From NCBI GenBank assembly GCA_035275065.1, contig DATENM010000090.1:62001-126000 (forward strand): 64,000 nucleotides of DNA, read 5' to 3'. Below the pieces are notes generated by a model. It was not told the origin of the DNA, made no database searches, and was given only the letters and a program-made list of their open reading frames with translations. This document shows, in pieces, positions 55,518-63,883 of this stretch. The DNA comes from Blastocatellia bacterium (GTDB lineage: Bacteria; Acidobacteriota; Blastocatellia; UBA7656). The stretch's first letter is position 1; every line of letters begins with the position of its first letter. Position numbers and translations under genes: made by a program.

Positions 55518-56759
55518 ATGTCCATCAAATCATTCGAGCCAAAATTCATGAAAGTCGGAGTCTTGACCGCCGCGTTGCAAGAGCTGACGCCGCGCGAGAA
55601 ACGTGACCCCGATCCCGATCTCGCCATCGAAGAATGGGTACAGTTTGCCAGTGAAGTCGGCGCTGACAACATTCAACTCTCTGCCGCGCTACACCCGAGC
55701 GAATCCGACGTTCCCGCCGAAGCCCTGCTCGATCCCGTCGCCAACACCCTCGACCTGCGCCAGCCGTTCAACGAGCAGCGCGCCCGCCGCGTGCTTGCAG
55801 CCTTGAGCGAATACCGCATCGGCATCTCGGACGTCGGTTACTTCGACAACATGCTGCACCACGACGCGGCGCTCAGGCAGAAGAAACATGATTTCATGCG
55901 GCGCGTCTTTGACGCCGCCGCGCTTCTCGGCGTAGACGCGGTGTGCGGCTTCGTGGGCCGCAATCAGACCTTGAGCATGGATCAAAACCTGATTGACTTT
56001 GAAGAGCACTTCGTCCCGCTGCTCAAGGAAGCCAAGGCGCGCAACCTGACTTATCGCATCGAACAATGCCCGATGCCCGGCTGGACAACCGGCGACAACT
56101 TTCACAACAACATCGCCTATGCGCCCGGCCCGTGGATCGCGCTGCACCGCATCTGCGAGCGCCACGGCGTCGGCGACCAGTTACGCATTCACTACGACCC
56201 GTCGCACGCCATCCTGATGGGCCAGGACACGCGCTCGATCTTTCAATACCTGAAAGACGAAGGCTACAACTTCCTGATCGGCGGCTTTCACGTCAAAGGG
56301 CAGGTCATTCACGCCAAAGGCGTCGCGGCGTGGGGTTACGGCGGCCAGACGATGGAGCGCGGCGACTGGAAAGACGGCAAGCCATCAGAGAACCCGGCAG
56401 ACCAGGCCAACGCCTGGCTCAAGCAGACCGTATTGTGCGAACACGAGCTGCCCGGCACGGCGCGGCACGACCCGCTGGCTTACTTGCAAAACCGCACAGT
56501 GGATTGGCTCGATCATCAACTGGCAGCGCGCGAGCTGTTGGCGCTGGATGTCGCCAACACGCACCTGATCGTCGAGCACGAATATCCGCCGGCGCGCGTG
56601 CAGGACAAGGAAAAGCTGAAGCCGATCCTGCAAGGCTCCATTGCCTTCACGCGCAAGATCGATGAAGCCGCCGCCTGCATGTTCGCTTTGCAAAACGAAG
56701 TCCTGCCCGCGCAGGGCATCCCTGTGCAAGGCATCGGGCGCCAGGCGTACCGCTCCTAA
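55518..56759 (+). CDS. Sugar phosphate isomerase/epimerase (xylose isomerase-like TIM barrel)
   Basis: The 413-residue protein has the AP endonuclease/xylose isomerase-like barrel: VGVLTAALQELTPREK, WVQFASEVGADNIQLSAALH, YRIEQCPMPGW (metal Glu), LRIHYDPSHAILMG (metal His/Asp) and GGFHVKGQVIHAKG. These residues should bind a divalent metal for sugar isomerisation or epimerisation. No signal peptide, so it is cytoplasmic. A GAGGAGC site lies upstream of ATG at 55518. It converges on a second isomerase gene, and element n lies between. Confidence 0.85.
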   Translation: MSIKSFEPKFMKVGVLTAALQELTPREKRDPDPDLAIEEWVQFASEVGADNIQLSAALHPSESDVPAEALLDPVANTLDLRQPFNEQRARRVLAALSEYRIGISDVGYFDNMLHHDAALRQKKHDFMRRVFDAAALLGVDAVCGFVGRNQTLSMDQNLIDFEEHFVPLLKEAKARNLTYRIEQCPMPGWTTGDNFHNNIAYAPGPWIALHRICERHGVGDQLRIHYDPSHAILMGQDTRSIFQYLKDEGYNFLIGGFHVKGQVIHAKGVAAWGYGGQTMERGDWKDGKPSENPADQANAWLKQTVLCEHELPGTARHDPLAYLQNRTVDWLDHQLAARELLALDVANTHLIVEHEYPPARVQDKEKLKPILQGSIAFTRKIDEAAACMFALQNEVLPAQGIPVQGIGRQAYRS

Positions 56760-56762
56760 AAG

Positions 56763-56902
56763 AGGAGGCAGGAGGCAGGAGGCAGGAGGCAGTCAAGACA
56801 GCAGGTAAACACAGAAGGCAGCAGGCGATGATGCGAGGATCACTGACCTGCTGCCTTCAATGTTTTATCACTGCTTCCTGCTTCCTGCCTCCTGCCTCCT
56901 AC
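56763..56902. repeat. Inverted heptad-repeat element (element n, unit GCAGGAG/GCAGGAA)
   Basis: The left arm (56763-56792) lies just after one isomerase stop codon. The right arm (56869-56902) overlaps the stop codon of the convergent isomerase gene. The loop holds a second inverted repeat (56814-56826 with 56847-56858), so the element can form a branched hairpin. Confidence 0.85.
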
Positions 56903-57828
56903 CTCACGCCCGCTTCGGACAGATAGCCGCGCATCACCGTGGCGTAATGCGGGATGGCGACTTCCGGCTCTTCGATCTCGGGGTGCCACTTCTTCTCCCA
57001 CTCAAAGCAGTAGTAACCGCGATAGCCACCCGCGGCCAGCACCTTGACCGTCTCTTTCACAGGCACATCGCCGGTGCCGGTCAGCACATAGCGGCGATCC
57101 TTGTCGGCAGGCTTTGAATCTTTCAGGTGCGTGTGGCGGACGAACCGACCGAGACGTTTGAAGGTTTCGGCGGGCGTTTCGTGACCGGTCACCACCGTAT
57201 GGTGCGCGTCCCACAGCAGCGCCGCCGTCGGCAGGTTCGCACCCTGCAAGATGGGCAGCAGCGCCGCCGAGGTAGTGAACTCGTCGTGCGATTCGATCAG
57301 CAAGGTCACGCCGCTTCCCAGCGCGTGCTCGTGCAGCGTCTTAAACCCGGCGATGATTAACTCGGTGGCGGATTGCATCGTCTGCCCGACGCCCTTCCCA
57401 CCAAAGACCCGCACGTAAGGCGAGCCGAGCTGGTGCGCCAGATCGATGAAGCGGCGCGCCTCATCCAGTTGTGCGGCGCGCCTTCCAGCGTCAGCTTCAC
57501 CCAGGCGAGCCGAGGCGCCGAGGTCGGAAATCTTCACCCCTACAGCGTCGAGGTCTTTTACACTCTCTGTCAATTTACTGCCGATGAACTGTGGGCTTTT
57601 CGGCAAATCCATCTCGCCCATCAGCCCGCGCAACTCGATGGCGGCATAGCCGAGCCGGGTCGCTTGATCGAGAATCTTCTTCCACTCCCAGTTCGGGCAG
57701 CCGAGCGTTGAAAAGGCCATCGGCAGGCGGGCGACCTTGCGGGCGGCCCACCTGCCGGCGTTGATGACGACAGGCGCGGCCGCCGCCGCTAGCGATTGAA
57801 TGAAGGTTCGCCGCGAAGTTGATGTCAT
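56899..57828 (-). CDS. Sugar phosphate isomerase/epimerase with Tat signal
   Basis: The 309-residue protein has a twin-arginine signal (STSRRTFIQSLAAAAAPVVI). A TIM barrel follows: LPMAFSTLGCPNWEWKKILD, YAAIELRGLMG, SPYVRVFGGKG, TLLIESHDEFTTS (metal Glu), ALLWDAHHTVVTG (metal Asp/His), HLKDSK and GYYCFEWEKKW. It is a periplasmic member of the xylose-isomerase-like family, differing from the cytoplasmic one at 55518. It is 24 bases downstream of the Gfo/Idh gene, so the two are in one operon acting on the same sugar. Confidence 0.88.
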   Translation of the reverse strand: MTSTSRRTFIQSLAAAAAPVVINAGRWAARKVARLPMAFSTLGCPNWEWKKILDQATRLGYAAIELRGLMGEMDLPKSPQFIGSKLTESVKDLDAVGVKISDLGASARLGEADAGRRAAQLDEARRFIDLAHQLGSPYVRVFGGKGVGQTMQSATELIIAGFKTLHEHALGSGVTLLIESHDEFTTSAALLPILQGANLPTAALLWDAHHTVVTGHETPAETFKRLGRFVRHTHLKDSKPADKDRRYVLTGTGDVPVKETVKVLAAGGYRGYYCFEWEKKWHPEIEEPEVAIPHYATVMRGYLSEAGVR

Positions 57829-57852
57829 GGTGATTGCACCTTCCGCTTTGCG

Positions 57853-58968
57853 TTAGACTGTTTCCCACTTGCCTGAGCCGGCGGCGCGCTCCATCGCGTC
57901 GAGCGCGCGTTGGTTGCGCACGCCGTCTTCAAAGTTCGGCGTCGGCACCTTGTCGTCGGCGATGCCTTTCAGCAGATCAAGCACGGTGTGCGTGAAGGTG
58001 TGCTCGTAGCCGATGATGTGGCCGGGCGGCCACCAGCCGCTCATAAAAGGATGTGAACCGTCGGTCGCCAGCACTGTGCGGAAGCCGCTGTTTGGGCCTT
58101 CTTCGATGTACAGCTCTAGCTCGTTCAGCCGTTCGAGGTTGAAGGCCAGCGACCCCTTACTGCCATTAATCTCGAAGCGCAGATAATTCTTGCGGCCCGT
58201 GGCAAAGCGCGTCGCTTCAATCGTGCCGATGGCGCCCGTGGCAAAGCGCACCAGGTTGAGCGAGGCGTCGTCTACGTCAACCGGCGCGCGCTCGGTTGAA
58301 CCGGGCAAGGGCCGCTCATGGATGAAGGTCTTGAGCAGGCTCGCCGTCTCGGTGACTTCACCGACCAGGAAGCGCGAGAGGTCGAGAACGTGCGAGGCGA
58401 TGTCGCCGAGCGCCCCCGAACCGGCTTCGGATTTTTGCAAGCGCCAGACGCGCGGGAACTCTGGGTCAACGATCCAGTCTTGCAGGTAGGTGCCGCGGAA
58501 GTGACGAAGCTCGCCGATGCGGCCTTCGTCAATCAACTGTTTGGCGAGCTGCACGGCGGGGGCGCGGCGGTAATTGTGACAGAGCATGTGAATCACCCCC
58601 GCGCGCTTGACGGCGTCGAGCATCTGCTCGGCTTCGGCGAGCGTGTTGGCGAGCGGCTTCTCGCAGAAGACTACTTTTTGGGCTTCGGCGGCGGCGATGG
58701 CAATCGGCTTATGCGAATCGCCGGGCGTGCAGATGTCAATGACATCGATGTCGGGCCGCGCGACGACCTCTTCCCAGCGGGTCGCGGCCTCTTCCCATCC
58801 CAGTTTATCGGCGGCTTGCCGGACGGCGGTCTGGTCGCGCCCGCAGACGACCTTCAGCACCGGCTCGTAAGGCGTGTCGAAAAACCGCGCCACCTGCCGC
58901 CAGGCATTGCTGTGCGCTTTGCCCATGAATTTGTAGCCGATCATTGCGATGTTGAGTTTTTTTGTCAT
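57853..58968 (-). CDS. Gfo/Idh/MocA-family NAD(P)-dependent sugar dehydrogenase
   Basis: The 371-residue protein has an N-terminal Rossmann fold (LNIAMIGYKFMGKAHSNAW), VIDICTPGDSHKPIAIAAAE, the catalytic VFCEKPLANTLAEAE (EKP motif), and a C-terminal alpha/beta domain (GALGDIASHVLDLSRFLVG, FMSGWWPPGHIIGYEHTFTH). It oxidises or epimerises a sugar or inositol using NAD(P). It starts the minus-strand operon with the Tat-type isomerase. A good promoter lies at 58979-59007. Substrate unknown. Confidence 0.93.
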   Translation of the reverse strand: MTKKLNIAMIGYKFMGKAHSNAWRQVARFFDTPYEPVLKVVCGRDQTAVRQAADKLGWEEAATRWEEVVARPDIDVIDICTPGDSHKPIAIAAAEAQKVVFCEKPLANTLAEAEQMLDAVKRAGVIHMLCHNYRRAPAVQLAKQLIDEGRIGELRHFRGTYLQDWIVDPEFPRVWRLQKSEAGSGALGDIASHVLDLSRFLVGEVTETASLLKTFIHERPLPGSTERAPVDVDDASLNLVRFATGAIGTIEATRFATGRKNYLRFEINGSKGSLAFNLERLNELELYIEEGPNSGFRTVLATDGSHPFMSGWWPPGHIIGYEHTFTHTVLDLLKGIADDKVPTPNFEDGVRNQRALDAMERAAGSGKWETV

Positions 58969-58978
58969 AGCGCCCGCA

Positions 58979-59007
58979 ACTTAACTTTCTCGCGCCGCTC
59001 ATGTCAA
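58979..59007 (-). promoter_or_regulatory. Sigma70-type promoter of the Gfo/Idh operon
   Basis: On the minus strand TTGACA (59007-59002), a 17-base spacer and TTAAGT (58984-58979) lie 10-40 bases upstream of the ATG at 58968. The short leader suggests a start very close to the promoter. Confidence 0.55.
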
Positions 59008-59028
59008 GCACCGCGCCGGAGAAAATTA

Positions 59029-59057
59029 TTGAAAAACGCCCGGCGACTGCGTATATT
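59029..59057 (+). promoter_or_regulatory. Sigma70-type promoter of the 4VR-like gene
   Basis: TTGAAA (59029-59034), a 17-base spacer and TATATT (59052-59057). It is divergent to the Gfo/Idh promoter, with -35 boxes 21 bases apart. Confidence 0.6.
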
Positions 59058-59117
59058 CGTCAACATCAGCAGGATGACCCCGCACCCCCGACAACTCGAC
59101 GACTTGAGGAGATAAAC

Positions 59118-59699
59118 ATGGCGGAAATCAAAGGGGTGTTACTCAACGCATGGGTGGATCTATTGAAGAAGCGCTATGGCGATCAAGCGGTCGCCGCGGC
59201 CAGTGACACCGTCAGCCGCAAAGACCCTTCGCTGCGCTCGGCGTTCTTTCTGCCGACGAACTGGTATCCTTACAGCGCCCTGGATGGCCTGCGCCGCATG
59301 ACGCAGGCGCTGGCGACGCCAGGCGCGCCGCTGCTATCGGTCGAAGTCGGGCGTCACATGGCCGAGTATGTCTTCACAGGCGTCTACCGCACACTGCTCG
59401 CCAAGGACCCGGTCAAGCAGTTAGAAAAATTCCCCTCCATCCGAGAGTTCTTTTTCCACGACACGCATCAACTGGAGATCGAGCACACCGGCGAGGCGCG
59501 CTGCATTGTGCGCTACCGCTACGAGGCCGGCGTCCAGCCGACGCGCGCCGTCTGCGAGAGCCTCGGCGGCTTCTGGAGCAAGGCGCTCGACCTGGCCGGC
59601 GCGTCCAACACGCGCTTCACGCACCCGAACTGCATTCTCAAAGGTAACTCGTGCTGCGAGTTCGCGCTCTCGTGGCAGACGCCGCAGACCAACCGCTGA
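59118..59699 (+). CDS. Hypothetical protein, DUF2378/4-vinyl-reductase-like fold
   Basis: The 193-residue protein resembles DUF2378-type or heme-NO-binding/4-vinyl reductase-like folds: VLLNAWVDLLKKRYG at the N-terminus, FLPTNWYPYSALDGLRRM, LRI-type central sheet, and FTHPNCILKGNSCCEFALSW at the C-terminus. The last segment with its Cys residues is typical of V4R domains, which bind small hydrophobic molecules. The role is unknown. ATG at 59118 has GAGGAG upstream. It is distinct from the next gene and has its own promoter. Confidence 0.55.
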   Translation: MAEIKGVLLNAWVDLLKKRYGDQAVAAASDTVSRKDPSLRSAFFLPTNWYPYSALDGLRRMTQALATPGAPLLSVEVGRHMAEYVFTGVYRTLLAKDPVKQLEKFPSIREFFFHDTHQLEIEHTGEARCIVRYRYEAGVQPTRAVCESLGGFWSKALDLAGASNTRFTHPNCILKGNSCCEFALSWQTPQTNR

Positions 59700-59843
59700 T
59701 GGCGCGCTTGACTTTTGAGCCCCGGCGGTTAAAAGTTACTTCTGCACCGACGTAGGCGCGTGCAATCCCAGACAAGTTGCTTGAGCAAATCCGTGGCGGG
59801 CGCTCCCGGCGCCTGCGCATCGAACTTCGGGAGAGATTTCATC

Positions 59844-60449
59844 ATGGCTGAATCAAAAGACAAGTTGACTCGCAGAGAAGCGCTCAAAGGTCTGTCGGTC
59901 GGCGCCGGCGTCATTGCCACGCTGCCGGTGCTGAACGCGACGGCCGCGGCTCAGGAACACCAGCACATGCACACGGCGACGCAGACGGCAGCCGAGGCCA
60001 AGCCGCAGCCGCTCAAGTTCTTCACGCCGGAAGAGAACCGCACGGTCGTCGAGATGTCCGAGCGCATCATCCCGGCAGACGATTCGTCGCCCGGCGCCAA
60101 AGCCGCGCGCGTCAACGAGTACATCGATCTGGTGGTCAGCGAATCGCCCGAAGCCGTCAAGCAGACCTGGCGCGAGGGTCTGAGTGCGGTCAACCAGGTG
60201 AGCAACGACAAGTTCAAGAAAGCCTACGCTGATCTGAGCGCCGAGCAGCAGGTCGAGCTGTTGAAGGCCATCAGCAACAACGAGCGCAACCCGCAGACGG
60301 TCGCCGAAAAATTCTTCCGCACCATCAAGAATGCGACGATTGATGGCTACTACACGTCGGAGATCGGCATTCACAAAGAGCTGAAGTACAAAGGCAACTC
60401 GTACCTCAAAGAATTCGTCGGCTGCACGCACCCCGAGCATCAGGGCTAG
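59844..60449 (+). CDS. Gluconate 2-dehydrogenase subunit 3-like protein, Tat signal
   Basis: The 201-residue protein has a Tat-type signal (LTRREALKGLSVGAGVIATL) and a His-rich stretch after cleavage. The mature part (FFTPEENRTVVEMSERIIPA, then VNEYIDLVVSE, and FFRTIKNATIDGYYTSEIGI at the end) is the gluconate dehydrogenase subunit 3 fold. Such subunits accompany a GMC-type dehydrogenase, which is not in this window, so this is an orphan subunit here. It may stabilise or export the enzyme. GGGAGA lies upstream of ATG at 59844. Confidence 0.85.
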   Translation: MAESKDKLTRREALKGLSVGAGVIATLPVLNATAAAQEHQHMHTATQTAAEAKPQPLKFFTPEENRTVVEMSERIIPADDSSPGAKAARVNEYIDLVVSESPEAVKQTWREGLSAVNQVSNDKFKKAYADLSAEQQVELLKAISNNERNPQTVAEKFFRTIKNATIDGYYTSEIGIHKELKYKGNSYLKEFVGCTHPEHQG

Positions 60450-60467
60450 TGCGGGTTTCAATTGGAA

Positions 60468-60523
60468 GTAGCGCAATCTGATAGATTGCGCGAGTCGCTG
60501 CACAATCTATCAGATTGCGCTAC
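60468..60523. repeat. Perfect inverted repeat with internal palindromes (element q)
   Basis: Two 21-base arms (60468-60488 and 60503-60523) are perfect inverted complements with a 14-base loop. The left arm plus three bases is itself a palindrome (GCGCAATC around TGATA), so two alternative folds exist. It is not a tandem-unit type. It may end transcription after the gluconate dehydrogenase subunit gene. Confidence 0.75.
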
Positions 60524-60592
60524 ACAGCAAACGCTGCGGCTCCTTCGTATCGCGTAGGCCGCAGCCTGTGCGCCGCGTTTTCCTACCTGCTT

Positions 60593-61360
60593 ATGATCAA
60601 GAAACTCTTTACTATCCTCGTCGTCGCCCTGGCCGCCGCCTTCGCGCAGACCGGCACGGGCGAGGCGGCGCGCGCCAAACATCGCGTGCTTTACCTTACA
60701 CATTCCGCCGGCTTCAAACATGAGGTGCTGCCGGTGTCGGAAACGATCATGAAAGAGATCGGCGAGCGCAGCGGCATGTTCGAGGTGACGGCGACGAAAG
60801 ACTGCGCGCTGCTCAGCCGCGAAGGGCTGAAGCCATACGACGCCGTTGTCTTTTACACCACGGGCGAGCTGCCTATCACGGACGAGCAGAAAGCGGCGTT
60901 CTTAGACTTCATTAAATCGGGCAAAGGCTTCGTCGGCATTCACAGCGCCACCGACACGTTTTACAAGTGGCCCGAGTACGGCGAGTTGATTGGCGGCTAC
61001 TTCGATCAGCACCCCTGGCACAAGGACGTCACCGTGCGCGTCGAAGATAACAAACACCCGGCGACGCGGCACCTCGACAAATCGTTTCAGATCAAGGACG
61101 AGATTTATCAATTCAAAGATTTCTCGCGCCAGCGCGTTCACGTGCTGTTGAGCCTCGACCCGGATTCGGTTGATCTGACGCTGCCGGCGGTGCATCGCAA
61201 GGATAAAGATTTTGCGCTGGCGTGGTGGCGTGATTATGGCAAGGGGCGCGTCTTTTACACGGCGCTCGGCCACCGCGAAGAGGTCTGGCGCGATGCCCGT
61301 TTCCAACAGCTCATCCTCGGGGCGCTCTCCTGGGCCATGAAAGACAAGTCGGCGCGATAA
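60593..61360 (+). CDS. ThuA-domain protein (trehalose utilisation family), secreted
   Basis: The 255-residue protein has a signal peptide (LFTILVVALAAAFAQTGTG) and a ThuA domain: HRVLYLTHSAGFKHEVLPVS, YDAVVFYTTGELPITDEQK, FIKSGKGFVGIHSATDTFY, GGYFDQHPWHKDVTVRVED and RVFYTALGHREEVW. These are the class I amidotransferase-like motifs of ThuA, though its reaction is unknown; it is tied to trehalose or sugar use. ATG at 60593. It is convergent with the di-heme gene, with a shared terminator. Confidence 0.85.
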   Translation: MIKKLFTILVVALAAAFAQTGTGEAARAKHRVLYLTHSAGFKHEVLPVSETIMKEIGERSGMFEVTATKDCALLSREGLKPYDAVVFYTTGELPITDEQKAAFLDFIKSGKGFVGIHSATDTFYKWPEYGELIGGYFDQHPWHKDVTVRVEDNKHPATRHLDKSFQIKDEIYQFKDFSRQRVHVLLSLDPDSVDLTLPAVHRKDKDFALAWWRDYGKGRVFYTALGHREEVWRDARFQQLILGALSWAMKDKSAR

Positions 61361-61396
61361 TCATCATTCCTGCTGCTCACCAAGCATCTCAACACG

Positions 61397-61427
61397 GAAG
61401 AGAGGCGGCTTTCGACCGCCTCTCTTC
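61397..61427. terminator. Bidirectional terminator between convergent genes
   Basis: A 12-base perfect stem (GAAGAGAGGCGG and its complement) around a 7-base loop sits between the ThuA and di-heme genes. T-rich tails are short on both sides, so it is probably weak to moderate. Confidence 0.6.
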
Positions 61428-61446
61428 TATTCAGGCACACCCCGCA

Positions 61447-62667
61447 TCACAGCGATTGCAGGAACGCGATCAGGTGGGTGCGCCTTGCCCGCCGCAAACC
61501 GTTGTAGCGCGCAACTACATCCCGCGCTTCGCCGGCATGACGGCGTATGGCTTCGTCCAGCGTCAACGTCGCCGCGTCGTGCATCAGTCGCGCTCGCACG
61601 TGCAAGCCCCAGAGCGGCGGCGTCCGCAGCTTGTTGGCCGTCGCCGGCCCGCCATTCTGCACAATGCCGTCGCCTGTGCCAACGTCGTGCAGCAGGAAAT
61701 CGCTGAACGGATGAATGGCTTTGCCGCCGAGCGCCGGCGGCACCGTGAATGTGCCGCCATTGATGACAGTGCCGGCGGCCGCGGTGTTGATCGTCGGCAC
61801 GTGACAGATGGCGCAGCCGATCTGGTTAAAAATCTCCGCGCCTTCGCGCGCATCATCGGTCGCAGCGAGCGCTTCGTCGCGCGGCGGCACTCTGGTCGCC
61901 CGCATGAAGCGCGCGAAAGCGTCAATGTCATTGTCGTTGTCTTCCGGGTCGGCCACGCCATCATAAGCCGCGACCGAATGGCCCATTGAAGTGTTCTCGC
62001 GCGGCAGCAGCCGGTTGGTAATGCCGATCTCATTCAGGTAGGCGTCGGCAGAAAACGACAGCAGGCTGGCGTGCTGATTCTTCCAGCCAAAGCGGCCCAC
62101 GCGCATCTGGCCCGGCGCTTCGAGCAAGGGCACGCGGATCACCTGCCCGGCGATCATGCCGCCCGAATCGCGTGGCTGGCTGGCGGCAATCGCCATCAGC
62201 GTGGCGTCGTCAATCGCTTCGACGTAACCATCGCCGAGCGTGCTGAGCGACGAGCGAAAAGCGCGCACATCTTCATCAATCGTGACGCGCTCCTGCAACG
62301 AGTAATGAATCGCCCGGTCGTTGATCAGCGAGCCGCCCGGCGCTTCAAAGAAATTGCCCGCCCCGTCGCGGTGCCCTGCGCGCATGACGGTTACCTGGCT
62401 GCTGCTGCCGGTGACTGGATTCTGATGACACTCGGCGCACGACTGCGCGTTGTAGACCGGCCCCAGGCCGTCGGCAATCGTGTCGCGCTCCTCGAACGCT
62501 TCGCGGTCGGCGTCGAATGTCGCTTGATCGACCATGCCATTGCTCTCATTTGCGAACCCGGCGAGCGCTTCGATAGCGACCGTCTCCTGGACGGCCTGCG
62601 TCCGCACCACCGGCCACAACAACATCGCGACGAACAACACCAGTAGACAGCGTTTCAGTGATCTCAT
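61447..62667 (-). CDS. Di-heme cytochrome c peroxidase-like oxidoreductase (DHOR family)
   Basis: The 406-residue protein has a signal peptide (LLVLFVAMLLWPVVRTQA) and two CxxCH heme sites: CAECH at 77-81 and CAICH in about 285-290. Typical segments are ESNGMVDQATFDADREAFEE, HRDGAGNFFEAPGG and RAIHYSLQERVTIDEDVR. It is in the DHOR group, periplasmic and probably in electron transfer or peroxidase chemistry. The neighbouring ThuA and gluconate subunit genes suggest periplasmic sugar oxidation. ATG at 62667 precedes the signal. Confidence 0.9.
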   Translation of the reverse strand: MRSLKRCLLVLFVAMLLWPVVRTQAVQETVAIEALAGFANESNGMVDQATFDADREAFEERDTIADGLGPVYNAQSCAECHQNPVTGSSSQVTVMRAGHRDGAGNFFEAPGGSLINDRAIHYSLQERVTIDEDVRAFRSSLSTLGDGYVEAIDDATLMAIAASQPRDSGGMIAGQVIRVPLLEAPGQMRVGRFGWKNQHASLLSFSADAYLNEIGITNRLLPRENTSMGHSVAAYDGVADPEDNDNDIDAFARFMRATRVPPRDEALAATDDAREGAEIFNQIGCAICHVPTINTAAAGTVINGGTFTVPPALGGKAIHPFSDFLLHDVGTGDGIVQNGGPATANKLRTPPLWGLHVRARLMHDAATLTLDEAIRRHAGEARDVVARYNGLRRARRTHLIAFLQSL

Positions 62668-62772
62668 GGCAAGTATCCTCCACAGAGGCCGGGCACACGG
62701 CGGGCTGGGAGCCAGGGCGCTCCGGCTGAATGATGGCGTTTCTTTCAGTGGTTGTGGTGCGCCGACTTCTAC

Positions 62773-62926
62773 GGGGCGACGCAGGAGAGACGCGGCGACC
62801 GAGGCGACGCGGCGAGAGGGCTAGAGGGCGACAAGGCGATGGGGCGACGGGGCGACGCAACAACCTCGAATCTCTTCGCCGCCTTCCCTTCGCCGCGTCG
62901 CCGTGTCTCCGCGTCGCCGCGTCGCA
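62773..62926. repeat. Inverted octad-repeat element (element o, unit GACGCGGC)
   Basis: The left arm (62773-62858) has about ten ~8-9 base GACGCGGC/GGGGCGAC units. The right arm (62874-62926) is a complement with CGCCGCGTCG and CCGTGTCTCC units. The loop is about 15 bases. It lies just before the stop of the proline-rich gene (62932) and in the 264-base gap 62668-62931. Confidence 0.8.
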
Positions 62927-62931
62927 GTGAG

Positions 62932-63663
62932 CTAAGGCCGGCGCGGCGGGGGCGGCGCGTTGACAACCTCGTAGCCCGCGGGCACCGCGAACAGCGAAGC
63001 GTCCAAAGTGGCGTTGCGCTGAATCTCTGTAAATCGCCGCGCGTGCTTGTGACCATCCGAGAGCACCGACTCCATCAGCAATGGCAGCCGTAACTCTTCG
63101 GACACCCAGGTCTGTGTGGTTTCGGTCACGTTGCCCTCTGACGCGTCGGGCGGCGGCGGTAGCGTGCGCGTGACTTCCCAGCCCTGCGCCGTCAAGCCTT
63201 CGATCTGGCGCGTACCGAGGTCTTTTCTTTCAGGCCGGGGACCATCGGGGCGCGGCGGCGGGGGCGGCGGCATCATGCGATTCGGCGGCGGGCCATTCGC
63301 GCCCGCGGGCGGTGGCGGCGGGGGCGGCGGGGGCATAAAGGCATCGCCCGGGCCACGACCGCGCGGGCCGCCCGGCGGCAACGGCATCTTGTGCGCGACG
63401 TGCTGCTCGGTGTCCAGCTCGTAGCGGGTGCGCGCCACCGGGTCGGTAATCGTAATGTGATTGCCGACCTCGACGCGTGTGCGACCTTCAGCGTCGCGAT
63501 AGAACTGGCCGACCTCTGTGCCCGCCCCATGATTCGGGTCTGTATGCTCAATCACAATCTTCGCCCGCAGCGGCTCGAATGCCGGGCGCTCCTGCGCCGA
63601 AATGGCGAGCAGCGGGGCCATAAGAATCAAAGCCATGCCGGTCCATAAAACTCCTGGTCTCAT
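62932..63663 (-). CDS. Hypothetical secreted proline-rich protein
   Basis: The 243-residue protein is not recognised. It has a signal peptide (LWTGMALILMAPLLAISAQE) and then a beta-rich stretch (YRDAEGRTRVEVGNHITITD). A proline-rich segment (GDAFMPPPPPPPPPAGANGP) follows near 95-115. The C-terminal part is KDLGTRQIEGLTAQGWEVTR ... RRFTEIQRNATLDASLFAVP. Relatives are common in Acidobacteriota as secreted or outer proteins of unknown role. The start at 63663 has an AAGGA site. The promoter region holds two GTAAAG direct-repeat pairs, pointing to control by an OmpR/PhoB-type regulator. Confidence 0.65.
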   Translation of the reverse strand: MRPGVLWTGMALILMAPLLAISAQERPAFEPLRAKIVIEHTDPNHGAGTEVGQFYRDAEGRTRVEVGNHITITDPVARTRYELDTEQHVAHKMPLPPGGPRGRGPGDAFMPPPPPPPPPAGANGPPPNRMMPPPPPPRPDGPRPERKDLGTRQIEGLTAQGWEVTRTLPPPPDASEGNVTETTQTWVSEELRLPLLMESVLSDGHKHARRFTEIQRNATLDASLFAVPAGYEVVNAPPPPRRP

Positions 63664-63756
63664 CTCATCCTTCCTTTCTACCAATCTTCGTCCGACCTTT
63701 GCCGTGTCAGGCGGCGCGACCGCATCAGGTTCGGCCCGCCGTTTTATGACCAGGCG

Positions 63757-63832
63757 ATTATAAGCACAAAAGCCCGGCAGGTGGTGTAAAGCTCTGGTAA
63801 AGACAGCGGCGCTTTGTAAAGATCAGGTAAAG
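63757..63832. promoter_or_regulatory. Divergent control region with two OmpR/PhoB-type direct-repeat sites
   Basis: GTAAAG occurs four times as two pairs (63786 and 63797; 63816 and 63827). Each pair is spaced by 11 bases and the pairs are 30 bases apart, i.e. about three helical turns. On the minus strand they lie 23-70 bases upstream of a TATAAT at 63762-63757 with no good -35, the pattern of an activated promoter. This drives the proline-rich gene; a second TATAAT (63871-63876) faces the histidine kinase gene. Confidence 0.55.
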
Positions 63833-63870
63833 TCTGGCGCAGGCCGGCGGCAAGCGCGGCGCGGCTGCGC

Positions 63871-63876
63871 TATAAT
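63871..63876 (+). promoter_or_regulatory. TATAAT -10 box for the histidine kinase gene, possibly leaderless
   Basis: A perfect TATAAT ends 7 bases before the GTG at 63884. The start of transcription would fall at or next to the start codon, so the mRNA may be leaderless. No clear -35 is present. Confidence 0.4.
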
Positions 63877-63883
63877 CGCCGCT

